From NCBI GenBank assembly GCA_015657535.1, contig JADHZB010000865.1:1-64000 (forward strand): a DNA stretch of 64,000 nucleotides, given 5' to 3'. Source of the DNA: Nephromyces sp. MM_2019. Its lineage: Eukaryota; Apicomplexa; Aconoidasida; Nephromycida. Under the pieces are notes generated by a model. That model saw nothing but the letters and a program-made list of their open reading frames with translations. It did no database searches and had not been told where the DNA came from. Position numbers and translations under genes: made by a program. This document shows positions 22,777 through 34,255 of this stretch, one piece after another. Numbering within the stretch: position 1 is the stretch's first letter; each line of letters begins with the position of its first letter.

Positions 22777-24661
22777 TTAGTGAGTTTTAATGACTACTTT
22801 CCCTTTTGCGCCACCCGAGGATGGTGTGATGACCTCCTGAATTAAAAAAATTATGGTAAAAGCTGCCGATATAAAAAATAAACTAGATATATTAAGTATA
22901 GAAACTTGTATATTTGTCAAGAAAATGCTAAATTGGCCTAATATGAAGTGTTGTTCAAATTGTAAAACATAGGGTAAGAAAATGGAAAAAAGGTTAATAA
23001 TGTGCATCTAAAAGAATAATGAGTGTTATGTGAGAAAATATAAGAATATCTTTGTAACCGTTTGTGCATTGGTAAATTCTTCAAAAGGAAATGTATTGCA
23101 GACGGGATTAGCAGCATTAGCATCCATCATTTCCTAATAAAAAGAATATTAATTTTATTAGGTTGCAAAATAATTTGGGATAAAGTTATAACTTTTATTT
23201 TAGCTTGGTAATTGTCCAAATTTTCTTTTCCAGCAGAGAATAAATATACCCCGGCAACGGTTATTCGTTTTGCTAAAATCATTCTTACATTTGTATGGTG
23301 AGGACCACGGCAGCCAACAACAACAACATGTCCACCTACGAGGATATGGTGTATAAGTTATCTTGCATATAAATATCCGTTTGGTGGATTAAGTAAGCAT
23401 ACTTGGTTTGACCATTTCCAAGTCGAAATTCATATTGATGTGGGCTGCATTATCAATTACGGCGTCTATCTGGCCAAAATTTTCTGTACAAAAGGTTACA
23501 TTAGTCTTAATATAGATATTTGTTTAAAGAAAAAATTTTAATCAAGGGATTAGATTACTTTTTATATCTTTTGCCTATAATAAGTAGTTATGCACCTAAT
23601 TAAGCAAACCTTGAGCATATTTTGTCATTTCGGTCACATAACCTTCTTTATTGTGATAAAAAACTGCATCGGCACCTGCTTTCTTAGCATTCTGCTCTCC
23701 ACTCTTGGAGCCAACTGTCGCTACAACATTGCACCCCATGTATTTTGCAATGTTACATGTGGCAATTCCAACACCCCCACTTGCCCCATGGACAACAATG
23801 GTTTGTCCTTTTTCCACTTTGCCTGTATTCATAGCCTAAAGATTAGAAGAGAAAATATTGCTATGATAATACACAAATTATAAAATATAATATATTATAT
23901 AAGGTAAATGGTAAGCTAAAATCGCTATTTCTGGAATCATTGAAGTTCAATTACATCAAATGCGGTCATATAAGGTATTCCTATAGCAGCTCCTTGTTCA
24001 TAGGTCATGTTGTCACTAATAGGACCAATAAAATCTTTTCCCGGGGTGGCAACTGCATATTCTGCATATGCTCCAAAGCTTCCATTCTTGGTAACCCATA
24101 CTCTAGTTCCTGTAATTGTGTTAAGTAACATGGTCCAATAAACTTAAACTAGTTATAATTTTAAATAAGAGCTAAGAATTATGTGATATGTATGAAATTA
24201 CCAACTGGGTATTTGTCGGCAACATTTTCTCCAGCAGCTTCAATATATCCGGAAAAATCCTGACCCGGAGTCAACGGGAGTGGAAAGTTCTTATAGTTTA
24301 AAGCACCTTTGAATATTGAGAATGATTAATATCATTAGAGAAGTATATAATGAGCAAAGGCATCTTGTCAATTTACAAATTATTATAACAAGATTAATAA
24401 AAAGAAAGCTTTTAGGTGTAGCAAGTTTGATCCAAGAATCACTATATAGTTACAATATTTCCAATATTTTCAGCTTATTTGTGTATAGTTGAGTAAGCAT
24501 GATATGCTTTTACCTTGTCTTACATAAGTATCCACAGGATTAACACCAGCAGCATAAACTCGAATAAAAACTTGATCTGGGCTCATTGAAGGTTTTTCAA
24601 CATAGGTGAAGTCATATACTTCAAAGCCACCGAATCCCTTCTGCTGTACTGCTTTCATCAT
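22777..24661 (-). CDS. Zinc-independent quinone oxidoreductase (zeta-crystallin type MDR)
   Basis: NADPH-dependent reductase of the medium-chain dehydrogenase superfamily, quinone oxidoreductase branch. Eight exons: 24661-24514, 24306-24202, 24109-23955, 23835-23610, 23483-23403, 23335-23193, 23133-23059 and 22836-22777; 330 aa, the usual family length. Motifs: N-terminal MKAVQQKGFGGFEV, AAGVNPVDTYVRQG, PLTPGQDFSG, FGAYAEYAV, nucleotide-binding HGASGGVGIATCNIAKYMG (residues about 152-170), then VVGCRG. Catalytic-zinc ligands of alcohol dehydrogenases are absent, as expected of this branch. Likely cytosolic, no leader seen. The GTAATT donor after AFD is weaker than most but needed for frame; without it the exon ends in a stop after IELQ. 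Confidence 0.93.
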
Positions 24662-26554
24662 TTTGGTAGTGGAAATTTAAATAAATATAAAAAAATATTT
24701 ATTATTGGATGGGGTTGGTTTGAAATTTAATGGTGGGTTAAAGTTGTCGTAATGATAATTAATTTTAAATAATTAAAGTTATGGAGAAATTGTTTGGTTT
24801 TTTATTGCTTTAACAAAGGGCGTAAAATACTTTTATAAAAAATAAAGTAATTATTTTCACCATTGATAATACATCAAATTATTAAGTTAGAAACTTAGGT
24901 GTTGCTCCCTTATCGAATCGAGCTTAATTTACTAAGCTTTAATTTTTTAGCCTCGTGAATGTAAAAAGCATTTTTACTATATAGTTTAGTTTACGAGGTT
25001 ATATTCAATTTTAGTGCTTTAATTACAAAAGTTTAATTAACAAGGAGCTAAGAATAAGGCGTTACGTGGTGCTTGCGCTTTTTATCCATACTGATCATAA
25101 AGTTTGCTGCTAAATGATATGTAGATAACGCATGTGTGATGCTTGAGCAGATGTTAATATTTAGTGTGGTTCTAATTGTTACCAACTATCATGCAATGAT
25201 TAGTGCTTTTAACTTAGAATTAACTGGATATATTTAGGTAGTCTTGAAGTAAATATACTTTTAATTATTGAAAAAGTGTTGTATAAAAATTTAAATCTTA
25301 ACTTCAGTAATATGAGAGTAGTTTTTCAACCTTTTATTTCTTTGTTTGATCGACTTTTAATTTTAAACTTTATAGAGTGGTTGAACATATTATTGAAGGA
25401 GTTCTTTTTAGTTTATTTGATTGTTGCTTTAGTTATATATATATTGTTTATTGCTCCAAATAGGGTTGATTATGCTACAAATATTAGATAATTGTCTAAC
25501 AAATTAGTCATTTATTAAGTAATTCTAGTTAAATCAAAGGAAACATTAAATTCAATTGTTTTTATAGTTGTAAAGTGGGAATAAAAATTTCCATTCAGCA
25601 GTGTGAATAATTATGATTTTCTAATTCTTGTAAATAAACCATGAAACGAAATAATGTAGTAATAATACAAGTTAAAAAGTTAGAAATGTTGTGTCGCATC
25701 CAATAAGAAAAGATACACAATACAAATTCCATCAACCATGTAAGAAAGTCACCGCTCACTTGCAGCACATTTTCAATGTGAATCCCATTGAGCATACAAG
25801 ATTAAAATCAACAACACACAACAAATTTTAAGACCCTATATAAATAAATTTCCACTAAACTTGTACATATTTCACTCATTACCAACATACATTTAAATAT
25901 ATAGATAAATAGCATGCTACTACTAAACAAAATAACCAGTTAAGTAAAAAATGTATGTGCTCTTAGCATTTTTTGAGCCAAGTAATAAATTTTGATCAAT
26001 CAATTGTTATGGCTTACAATATTCACACTAACTTGGCTTGTCTAGCCAGCAGTTTTCAGCGAACAAATATCACTAAGCCTAACTCATACTAGGACTCTTT
26101 GTATGCTGTGCATTTTCTGTTTTTAAAGCAGTACAAGCTAATAAGTTTCACACTTACAAGATGCTTCAAAACTTCTTAAAAAATACTGAAGAATAAACCC
26201 CATATTTGTTATTATGATCAAACAATTTTCATTAAGCCTAAAATGTAGATATTTTCCCCCTTTCTGCGTAAGTAATTAAAAATTTATTTAAAATGTAATT
26301 TGATTCTATATAATCTTCTTAAATCAATCCCCTTTTCTTAACATCTATTTAAGTTCCAACTATCGCAGCTCCAATCTTTTAAACTTTTCAAAGCTTCTTA
26401 ATTTGTCAAAATTTTTCAATTCTACAAATAACAATACCAATTTTTAAACTTTTTATATTAATTCTCTCACAAACAAACCTTTTGTGGTTTAACATTCTCA
26501 AATAAAAGAAGCTTTATACAACCATTTAGAGGAATAATCAAATATTTTCAAACA
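24662..26554. other. Spacer between divergent quinone reductase and V-ATPase c genes
   Basis: 1.9 kb. Two short hydrophobic open frames (25276-25491 + and 25595-25795 -) look like AT-rich noise. From about 26020 the + strand turns A/C-rich with long T runs, as in other leaders here. No RNA gene noticed. Confidence 0.5.
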
Positions 26555-27399
26555 ATGCTTGCTCCCTGCGATCCAAATTCAATATTCTTCGGAATCATGG
26601 GTATTACGTCAGCCCTTGTATTTGCTAGTGAGTTAATCTTGTTTTCTCCCTTTTTTATGACTTTCGTTTAGTAAAGCAGTAATTCACTATTATCCAAATT
26701 TATCATGTCTATTTCTTTTTTTTGTACTCCTATTTCTGATTTGTTTCTATATAATCTTCTACTATAACAAACTTTGCACACATAAAACTTTTGAACCATT
26801 GACACTAAACCAAATATAAATCCTTATCTTTATTTGCTGTTTATTTATAGACCTCGGTGCGGCTTATGGAGCTGCCAAGTGCGGTGTTGGAATCAGCAGT
26901 ATGGCTGTAATGCGTCCAGACTTGATTGTTCGTGCTCTTTTACCTGTCATTCTGGCTGGTGTGTTGGGTATCTATGGTCTAATTATGGGAATTGTACTCC
27001 AAGGTAACTTAGCTAACCCCGCCACATACACTGCATTTGAAGGTTATGCTCATTTGGGAGCTGGATTAATGTGCGGTCTTAGTGCCCTGGCTGCTGGTTT
27101 ATCAATTGGTGTTATTGGTGACGCTGGTGTCCGAGCCTATGCTCAACAAGCAAGAATCTATGTAGCCCTTTTATTGATGCTTATTTTCTCAGAGGCTCTT
27201 GCAATTTACGGTAGGAATCTCCTGATTAATAATTAATATTTTCTATGATTTACCAAATCTAACAAACATATTCCCATAGAATTTTTTAAGAATAAAATCT
27301 ACATTCTTTTAATTAACTATCTCAGGGCTTATTATGGGTATCCTTGTCGGAACTAGGAGTGCTGCAGGAATGAATCTCTGTACCCCATACAACGCATAA
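26555..27399 (+). CDS. V-type ATPase proteolipid subunit c
   Basis: Membrane-ring subunit of the vacuolar proton pump. Exons 26555-26627, 26851-27210 and 27326-27399, giving 168 aa, close to the family norm. Four membrane helices: FFGIMGITSALVFANLG, LLPVILAGVLGIYGLIMGIVL, HLGAGLMCGLSALAAGLSIG, and IYVALLLMLIFSEALAIYGLI containing the proton-carrying Glu near residue 139. Phrases GAAYGAAKCGVGI, GVRAYAQQ and FSEALAIYG are near universal for subunit c. Exon joins fall at FA|N and YG|LIMG. C-terminus MNLCTPYNA is lineage-specific. An A/C-rich leader precedes the ATG. Confidence 0.97.
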
Positions 27400-28852
27400 G
27401 AAACTAACTTACATTTTTGACAATTCTAAAACTTCATTACATATTTAAACATAGAAATTTCTATGCCAACAATTATAGCAATAAGATATTTTTAACCACT
27501 TCAATAATGTGTTACAAAATTATCTAACAACAACTCTTTGATAATAATAACTATTTTTCAAAAATTATCACATTGATCAAATTATAGAAATCATAAATTT
27601 ACCAAAATATTAGACATAATTTTATTTAAGCTATATAAATTTTGCTATTTTCATGGACTGAATTATAATTTGAAAGAACTATTCTTTACACAAAATTAAC
27701 TTAAATAACCTATAATAAACATGCTAGTTACACAATTTTTGAAAACCATAGCAAATTAAACACATACATACATACTACTTTGAATATAAACTCGAATAAA
27801 GCTGTAAATTCCAACACAAAGCTATAAAACATATATATGATATAATTGAAGGCTTGTATAAAATTTCTTAATCAGCAAAAGATAAAAATAATAAGAGTTG
27901 ATTTAAATTAATATTAAATATCAAAATTTTGGACAAATCATAAGCTATAATAATATCTATGACGTTGGCTGTTTACGCATAGATTTAAGCATAAAAATAA
28001 CAAATGAAAAAAAGCATCAAAAGCGTTAAATACGTATTTTTAATACAGCAAATAAAAAATTTATTTAGTAGAATTTATTTATCATTGTTAAAGAAAATAG
28101 TCACCTTTTGTAAGGAATTTCAGTGAATCTTAACTAATAATTTTATTTATCAATTGAAACAAAATCAAACCAAAGAAGTCTCAGAGTACTTCATCATTAT
28201 TATTTAAGTTGTATCAATAAGTATAAGCCATAAGCAATGATATAGTTGAGCACAATTAAGTCTATAACATTTAATTTTAAGAATGTCGAAATTGATTCCA
28301 AAAGTAAATTATTTACTTTTCGAATAGTTTCTCGATAGACCAGCTAACAATTAATAAGTATTTTTGTTTTGAAAAGTGATCATGTGGCACTGTTGCTGGA
28401 ATTAAGCATGCACACGCACACTTTCATTCTACATTTTCATTGTAAAGCTCACTAAGAACAGTGTAATGGCAAGAAGTGAGTCAAGAATTGAAGCAGTGTA
28501 TATATGTACGTACATGAAGATTGAACATCAAACTTTCCTTCAATTAGAAAATGGGTGAAGCAAGCAAGTTTTTGTTTCACTTTCCTTTAGATTTAATGAA
28601 TTTGTGTAGCATGATTTAATACATAATTTAAGCATGCAACTTAACGAGTAAAAAACTTGAAAATTCCATTTGTGTATAATTCCAGCAACTTTTGCCATTA
28701 ATAACAATTGAATATTTAAGTAACAAATTTATAAATATTTCTTCAAATTTAGCTTCCATACAACCCTCATCTTACATTATAGACATAAATGATCTTCCGA
28801 TAAAGCTACTTTAACCATTAGCTGATATTGGAACTTCCCCTAAATCTATAAA
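27400..28852. other. Spacer before BCKDHA
   Basis: 1.45 kb of AT-rich DNA with no open frame, repeat or structure that I can support. Confidence 0.5.
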
Positions 28853-30843
28853 ATGAATTCCTTCATAACGTCACACTTTCCTAGTAGAATTTTGTATAAA
28901 ACCATGAGTCGGAATTTTTCCAGACTTGTGTTTGCCGCATCTTCACGCCATTTTTCGGATACTCCCGCTAAAACTTATCATGCTGGCCTCCTCAAGACTG
29001 AATTTTCCAACCAGATGGAAGTCAGTAGTGAAACACCTCTTATTCCTATATTTCGAATAATGAATCCTGATGGCACACTCCAGGAAGGATGGAGCTCACC
29101 TTTCGACAACCAAACAATCGTAGAGAAGTATAAATTCATGCTAAGGCTCTCTGTTTGGGACTCTATGTTCTACAACATTCAAAGACAAGGTAAATTAGAA
29201 TACTCCCTATTCTATACCCTTGTTTTAAGGCATAATACTACTAATTCTGATAATATTAACCATTGTTGTTATTGAAATTGATTTCTTTTACACAAACTAC
29301 TTTCTTATACTTTATTACAAATCCAATTTAACTATCAAATAACAATATAATATTGTTAAATCTGCTTCCTATCTCAGGAAGAATCTCCTTTTACATTCAA
29401 AATGCTGGTGAAGAAGCCTTACAGACTGGTATCGGCACAGCCCTCACCTTAGATGACTCCCTTTGGTGTCAGTATAGAGAGCTGGGTGTTCTTATGTGTA
29501 GAGGTTTCTCCCCAATGGATGCTCTTAACCAACTTTATGGGTAATGTGAATAAAAATAAAAGTACACCATTTATTTTAAGCAGAATTTCTCACTTTATAT
29601 AAATATATATCAAGTACTTAGACACTACTTGAGCAAATAAAATTGTCAACCTAGCCTTCTATTTATCACAATATTGAATTACTCAGAACTAGTGGAGACC
29701 CAGGGAAAGGTAGACAAATGCCCATTTCTTATACGAGTAAACAGATTAATTTACCCTCAATTTCGACACCTCTTGCAACTCAAATACCTCATGCTTCTGG
29801 TGCTGGCTATGCTAAAAAGATATTAGGAATTAAAGGATGCGCTGTTGCAATCTTTGGAGAAGGTAGAAATTAACAAATTAAAATATTTAAATTATATAGC
29901 AACCAATTCCGATTTCTTAAAACTAATAGGTGCTGCGTCTGAAGGAGATTTCCACGCCGCCCTCAATTTTGCATCAACTCTTAAGGCACAGACTATATTT
30001 ATTTGTAGAAACAATGGGTATGCCATCTCTACACCAGTAAAAGAGCAGTACGCAGGAGATGGTATAGCTATCCGTGGAATATCCTATGGAATGAAAACCA
30101 TAAGGTTTGAGTTATAATTTATTGAAGATATCACTTTAAACAAATCCTTTTATCAACAGAGTTGATGGGAACGATCTCTTCGCTTCATACGAAGCTACTA
30201 AAAAGTGCCGTGAAATCTGTGTAGAAACCTCACAACCAGTATGCATGGAATTTATGACCTATAGGTAATTAAACACAGTTTCTTAAAATGACTAAATCTT
30301 TTATTATTTTTATTTCATCGCTTATATATATTTTAACTTTTATAGAATGGGTCACCATAGTACTTCCGATGAATCTTCACAATATAGAATTAAAGGAGAA
30401 ATGGAATCATGGCAAGGAAGCGGCGGCAACCTCCCAATCCGTAACTTTTTATACAAACTTAAATTAAACTATAAATAATTGTACTACAATCTCTTTGATT
30501 TCAGCAAGACTTAAAAACTATTTAATGCTTAATGGACTATGGACTGAAGAAGAAGATAAAGAAATTACAAAGGAAGCTCGAGCATTTTTATTAAGGGAAA
30601 TAAAGGAATGTGAGAAAAAGAAGAAATTTTCCATAAGAGATGGTTTATTTGGGGATGTGTATGATGAAAAGCCTTGGAACATTAAGGTAGGACTTTTAAA
30701 TTATTTTGATGTCTAGAAATCGACCTACTGTGCTTAATTTTGCACACATTTGTCCACAGGAACAAGAAGAGGAGCTAATGGAATTTCTCAAAAAATATGG
30801 AAACAATTACGATTTGTCAATTTATGAAAAAGGCGCAAATTAA
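28853..30843 (+). CDS. BCKDHA: Branched-chain 2-oxoacid dehydrogenase E1 alpha subunit, mitochondrial
   Basis: Thiamine-diphosphate subunit of the mitochondrial branched-chain ketoacid dehydrogenase complex. In Toxoplasma and Plasmodium this complex also acts as the mitochondrial pyruvate dehydrogenase, since true PDH sits in the plastid. Eight exons: 28853-29189, 29378-29540, 29687-29862, 29930-30104, 30160-30264, 30346-30440, 30505-30686 and 30760-30843; 438 aa. N-terminal about 40 residues are basic and Ser-rich ([20 protein letters not shown]), a mitochondrial presequence. Motifs: [37 protein letters not shown], ThDP/Mg motif [15 protein letters not shown] (from about residue 226) with CRNNGYAIS, then [19 protein letters not shown], the phosphorylation-loop region typical of BCKDHA, not PDHA. 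Introns are 55-188 nt. Confidence 0.96.
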
Positions 30844-32194
30844 ATTTTAAATTTTAAATTGATCTGTGTTTTTATAAAAAGCTCCAAATCCTGGTTCATT
30901 ATTTATTTTTCTTTTTTTTCTTATGCTACCCGACAGCATAATATTTGCAACCTTTATATATATTTGTCCGGCACTTTTATAATTATAGAGATGTTACTTA
31001 TTTTATCCGTCGCTTTAAGTTGGTTTACATATGACAATAGACTTTTATGATAATTTATTAAGCTACACTTAGAAGGACTGAACCTGCATGGCTATATTAA
31101 AAGTTTATATTATTATTTAAGCATCAGTTTTATATCGCATTTATGTATAATCAAACTCTTTTTATACATGTTTTAATTTCCATTTGTAAGAAATTTTTAA
31201 TACTAAATGAAATTTATTTATCTCTAAACTCATTTGATCTTGATGCCCCTATTGTATGTAGCTTTTACTTTAAGTTCCATCATCTATCTTTTCAAATCGC
31301 TTGAAATGTTTAAGAAATATCTGTAGATCATATCCTCGATAAAACACAATTAACATCCAGATATCTCTGGTATAGCAACAGGCAGAACAAGTTGTTTAGG
31401 CTAAAACATATATTCCTAGTAATTAATTGCACTTCACAACTTGTAAAACTGACAAGATTAATTTGCACAACTTAAAAAAAATTCTAATCATTTATGTCAA
31501 AACATCTATCTCTAGCTAATTCTAGTCATAAGCAAATATGTTGTAGCAAAATCACTCCATAATAACCTCTAATGAATCATATATCCCTCGTTAGTACTAG
31601 ATAAAATAAATTTGTGTCTCACATTTTCCGGGAATTTAGATATATTTCTAAATAAATTTAATAAAAATTGGAAGCCTATAAGCTAAGTTCATACTAATAA
31701 AGTTGGAAGCATATATTCTCAGTTTATACCAATAAAAGCTTGCCTATGTAAGTAAACTGTGTTTTTAATAAAACATAATAAATGCTAAAAGCTAGAAATT
31801 CACTCTGAATATTTTCAAATGTGATCTAATGCACTTAATAGAAAATAAGTTACCAAATTAAACTTAAGTTAGAACTTATTTAGGTATTCATCGAATCCTC
31901 TTGCTAGCATGATAGCCTATGCATTATACTACATTAAAGTCTCCTAAACAAAGGCAGTATTTTAGTAATATTAAAAATAAATATCTTGGGTTTTTAATTT
32001 TTAGCAATTTAACATACCTGGTTAGCCTGAGTAACTCTCAATTAATTTATTTTAAGTTCATATTTTTTTACTTTATCTTGAAAAGATTTTGATTTGCTAT
32101 AGGTATATCCATTTTATTTCCAATTCTGTCTGCTTATAAGAGAGCAATGCTTATGTAATTTTTATGAACTAAGGGCTCTTATGATCAGCCTGAA
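30844..32194. other. Spacer between BCKDHA and the alveolin gene
   Basis: 1.35 kb, AT-rich. The 63-codon frame at 30859 is hydrophobic with no support. No other feature seen. Confidence 0.5.
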
Positions 32195-33891
32195 ATGTTA
32201 GGTAAATCAAGTGAATGTCTGAAATCAGACTCTGATTTCTCTGAAAGAGTTTCTTGTTATTTATTACCAAGCAAAGATTTAGGATTACTTTCAAACCAAT
32301 ATCAAGGTGGTACTCATAATAATCTCAATTATGATAATTCTTATCAAAATGAGCCCCAATCGCTTTGCAATGACTACCCTTTACTTTCTGGTTTGCTTCT
32401 TATTATTTATAGAAATTAAAACCAACTTAGCATAAGATAAATCCAAATTAATGATTCATTTGAATTAATTTCAACATATACCATTACAAATATATATCCT
32501 TGTAGAAAGGAGTTTTGAAATAGAGAAACATAAAAGACTTTCAAGTAAGCTATCGATTTCTAGCGAGTTGGATGTTTTATCTAGGCGAAATGAAGACGAA
32601 GATCCAAATTCAGATTCAAATTTTCTGCAGATGTCAAATAATATATCAGATCAAAAAGAAACTCATGAAAAACACGAAGTTCTAGGGTCCTATAGGTCTT
32701 TTAAAAATGAAGAAATGAATGATACTAGAATTATTGAGTATGAAAAAGCTCATATCAAATCTGAAAGGAAAGAAAGGGAATATCTTTTCAAAGGATATGA
32801 ATTGGTAAGTTAAATCTTATAAATCTATTAACTCACTAACTTTGGTACGTGACATCTGTGCTTAATTTAAGCATAATTTCCTATTATAGTTTAACGCTCG
32901 AAAACATTTAATTTGTCTAAAAATTATCATATGTTATAATAGGTTAAAAAACCAATATACCAACCTATTGATTATATCTACAAGTATGTTGAAATTCCTG
33001 TAAAGCGGATAATTGAAACGAGGGTTCCGAAAACAGAAATAAAAGAATTAGTAACGTATATTGACAAGCCAATCATACAAAAAGTTCAAAAAATCGTCGA
33101 AGTACCTGAAATTTACTACAAAGATTCAATTGTAGAGGTAAAAAGACGTTATCTTTTATGTGAAAGGGTTTTACTTAGACAAATTCTCCATATCACATAG
33201 CAAAACAGGCTGTCGTAATCAACAATGTTTTGTTCACATAGGTTCCTAAAAAAGTTTTCTTATCAAAGCCAGTTTTAAAAGATGAAATTCAAACACGTAT
33301 AACTTATGTACCAAAAATTGAGGTAAAGGAGTGCACGAAATATGTTGAAGTTCATAATTCAGAGAACGTTAAGGATACGAAATCATCAAACAAATTGTGT
33401 GACTCAATCCATCCTTGCAAAAGCGACTTTGAGTGCAAATTACTACAAGTCAGTAGGTTTAAAATTTTGTATATGATTTGATTGGTATAGTAACAAATAG
33501 CTATATTATAATAGATTTAGTCAATTCATTTTATAGAATAAAAAACATGAATATTATTGAGCTAGAAACTTAAAGTAGAGTTGAGAATCAGAAAAATTCT
33601 TATCTTGTTAAACTTAAGGGTTATATTCTTTTATTATTTTGTTTTTTAAAGTTCAAAAAATTGGATAAATTACCCATGAAAAAGAAAGAAGTTTTCAGAA
33701 TTGTTAGCAAGTCAAAAAAAGCACCTTTGAAAATTGGTGAAAACTCTTTCAAATTAAATGTATCTTTTCCTTTGTCCGAGTAAGGTATTATATACTTGAG
33801 TGCTTCAGTTTTGCTTATGAGTCCTGGTTATTTTCTTTTCAGAAAGAGAAGCAATGAAAATATTCTTTTCAGTGAAATCAAAGCTAAATGA
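32195..33891 (+). CDS. Alveolin-repeat inner-membrane-complex protein
   Basis: Member of the alveolin family, the intermediate-filament-like proteins lining the alveolar sacs of alveolates (subpellicular network in apicomplexans). Six exons: 32195-32390, 32506-32804, 32943-33137, 33242-33448, 33652-33779 and 33843-33891; 357 aa. The core, about residues 166-265, is made of short Val/Pro/Glu/Lys repeats: YKYVEIPVKRIIETRVPK, IDKPIIQKVQKIVEVPE, VYVPKIEVKE-like and KYVEVH. They are more divergent than textbook EKIVEVP strings, so this is probably a lineage-specific alveolin. N-terminal about 165 residues are acidic, Ser/Asn/Glu-rich and charged; the C-terminal tail is Lys-rich with four Cys near 240-300. 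The penultimate donor GA|GTAAGG is used because otherwise the frame stops three bases later and the well-spliced last exon would be lost. Confidence 0.85.
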
Positions 33892-34255
33892 AAACATTGA
33901 TAAGCTCTGATGTCCTGCTTGTTATACTCAATGAAAAAGTGCTGAAAAATCTCAAGATGCGAAAACTTGAATTTACATTTTACAATTTACATCTAGATCA
34001 ACAAAGGCAACTTCTACACTGATAAAAAAACATAAATCTACTCTTATAATGCTATTAAACCTAAGCATTAACATTAAATATAAATTCTGGAGATAATTCA
34101 TATAAATTTATGTTTACCCGTTGCTTAAGTATGTGCCATACTAATTAAATATTCATTCCCAATTCAAAATTTTTTTAGATAATGCTCTATAATAATTGCA
34201 ATCTGAGTTATAAGAGTAAAGAATTTGGCATACTAGTGTACCTGAAGTAAGAGTA
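33892..34255. other. Convergent 3' spacer
   Basis: 364 bp between the alveolin stop and the GatA stop; nothing recognisable. Confidence 0.5.

Noticed and set aside
25276..25795. Two short hydrophobic frames, one on each strand
   Set aside because: AT-rich DNA readily gives Ile/Leu/Phe-rich frames; no signal, no conserved motif.
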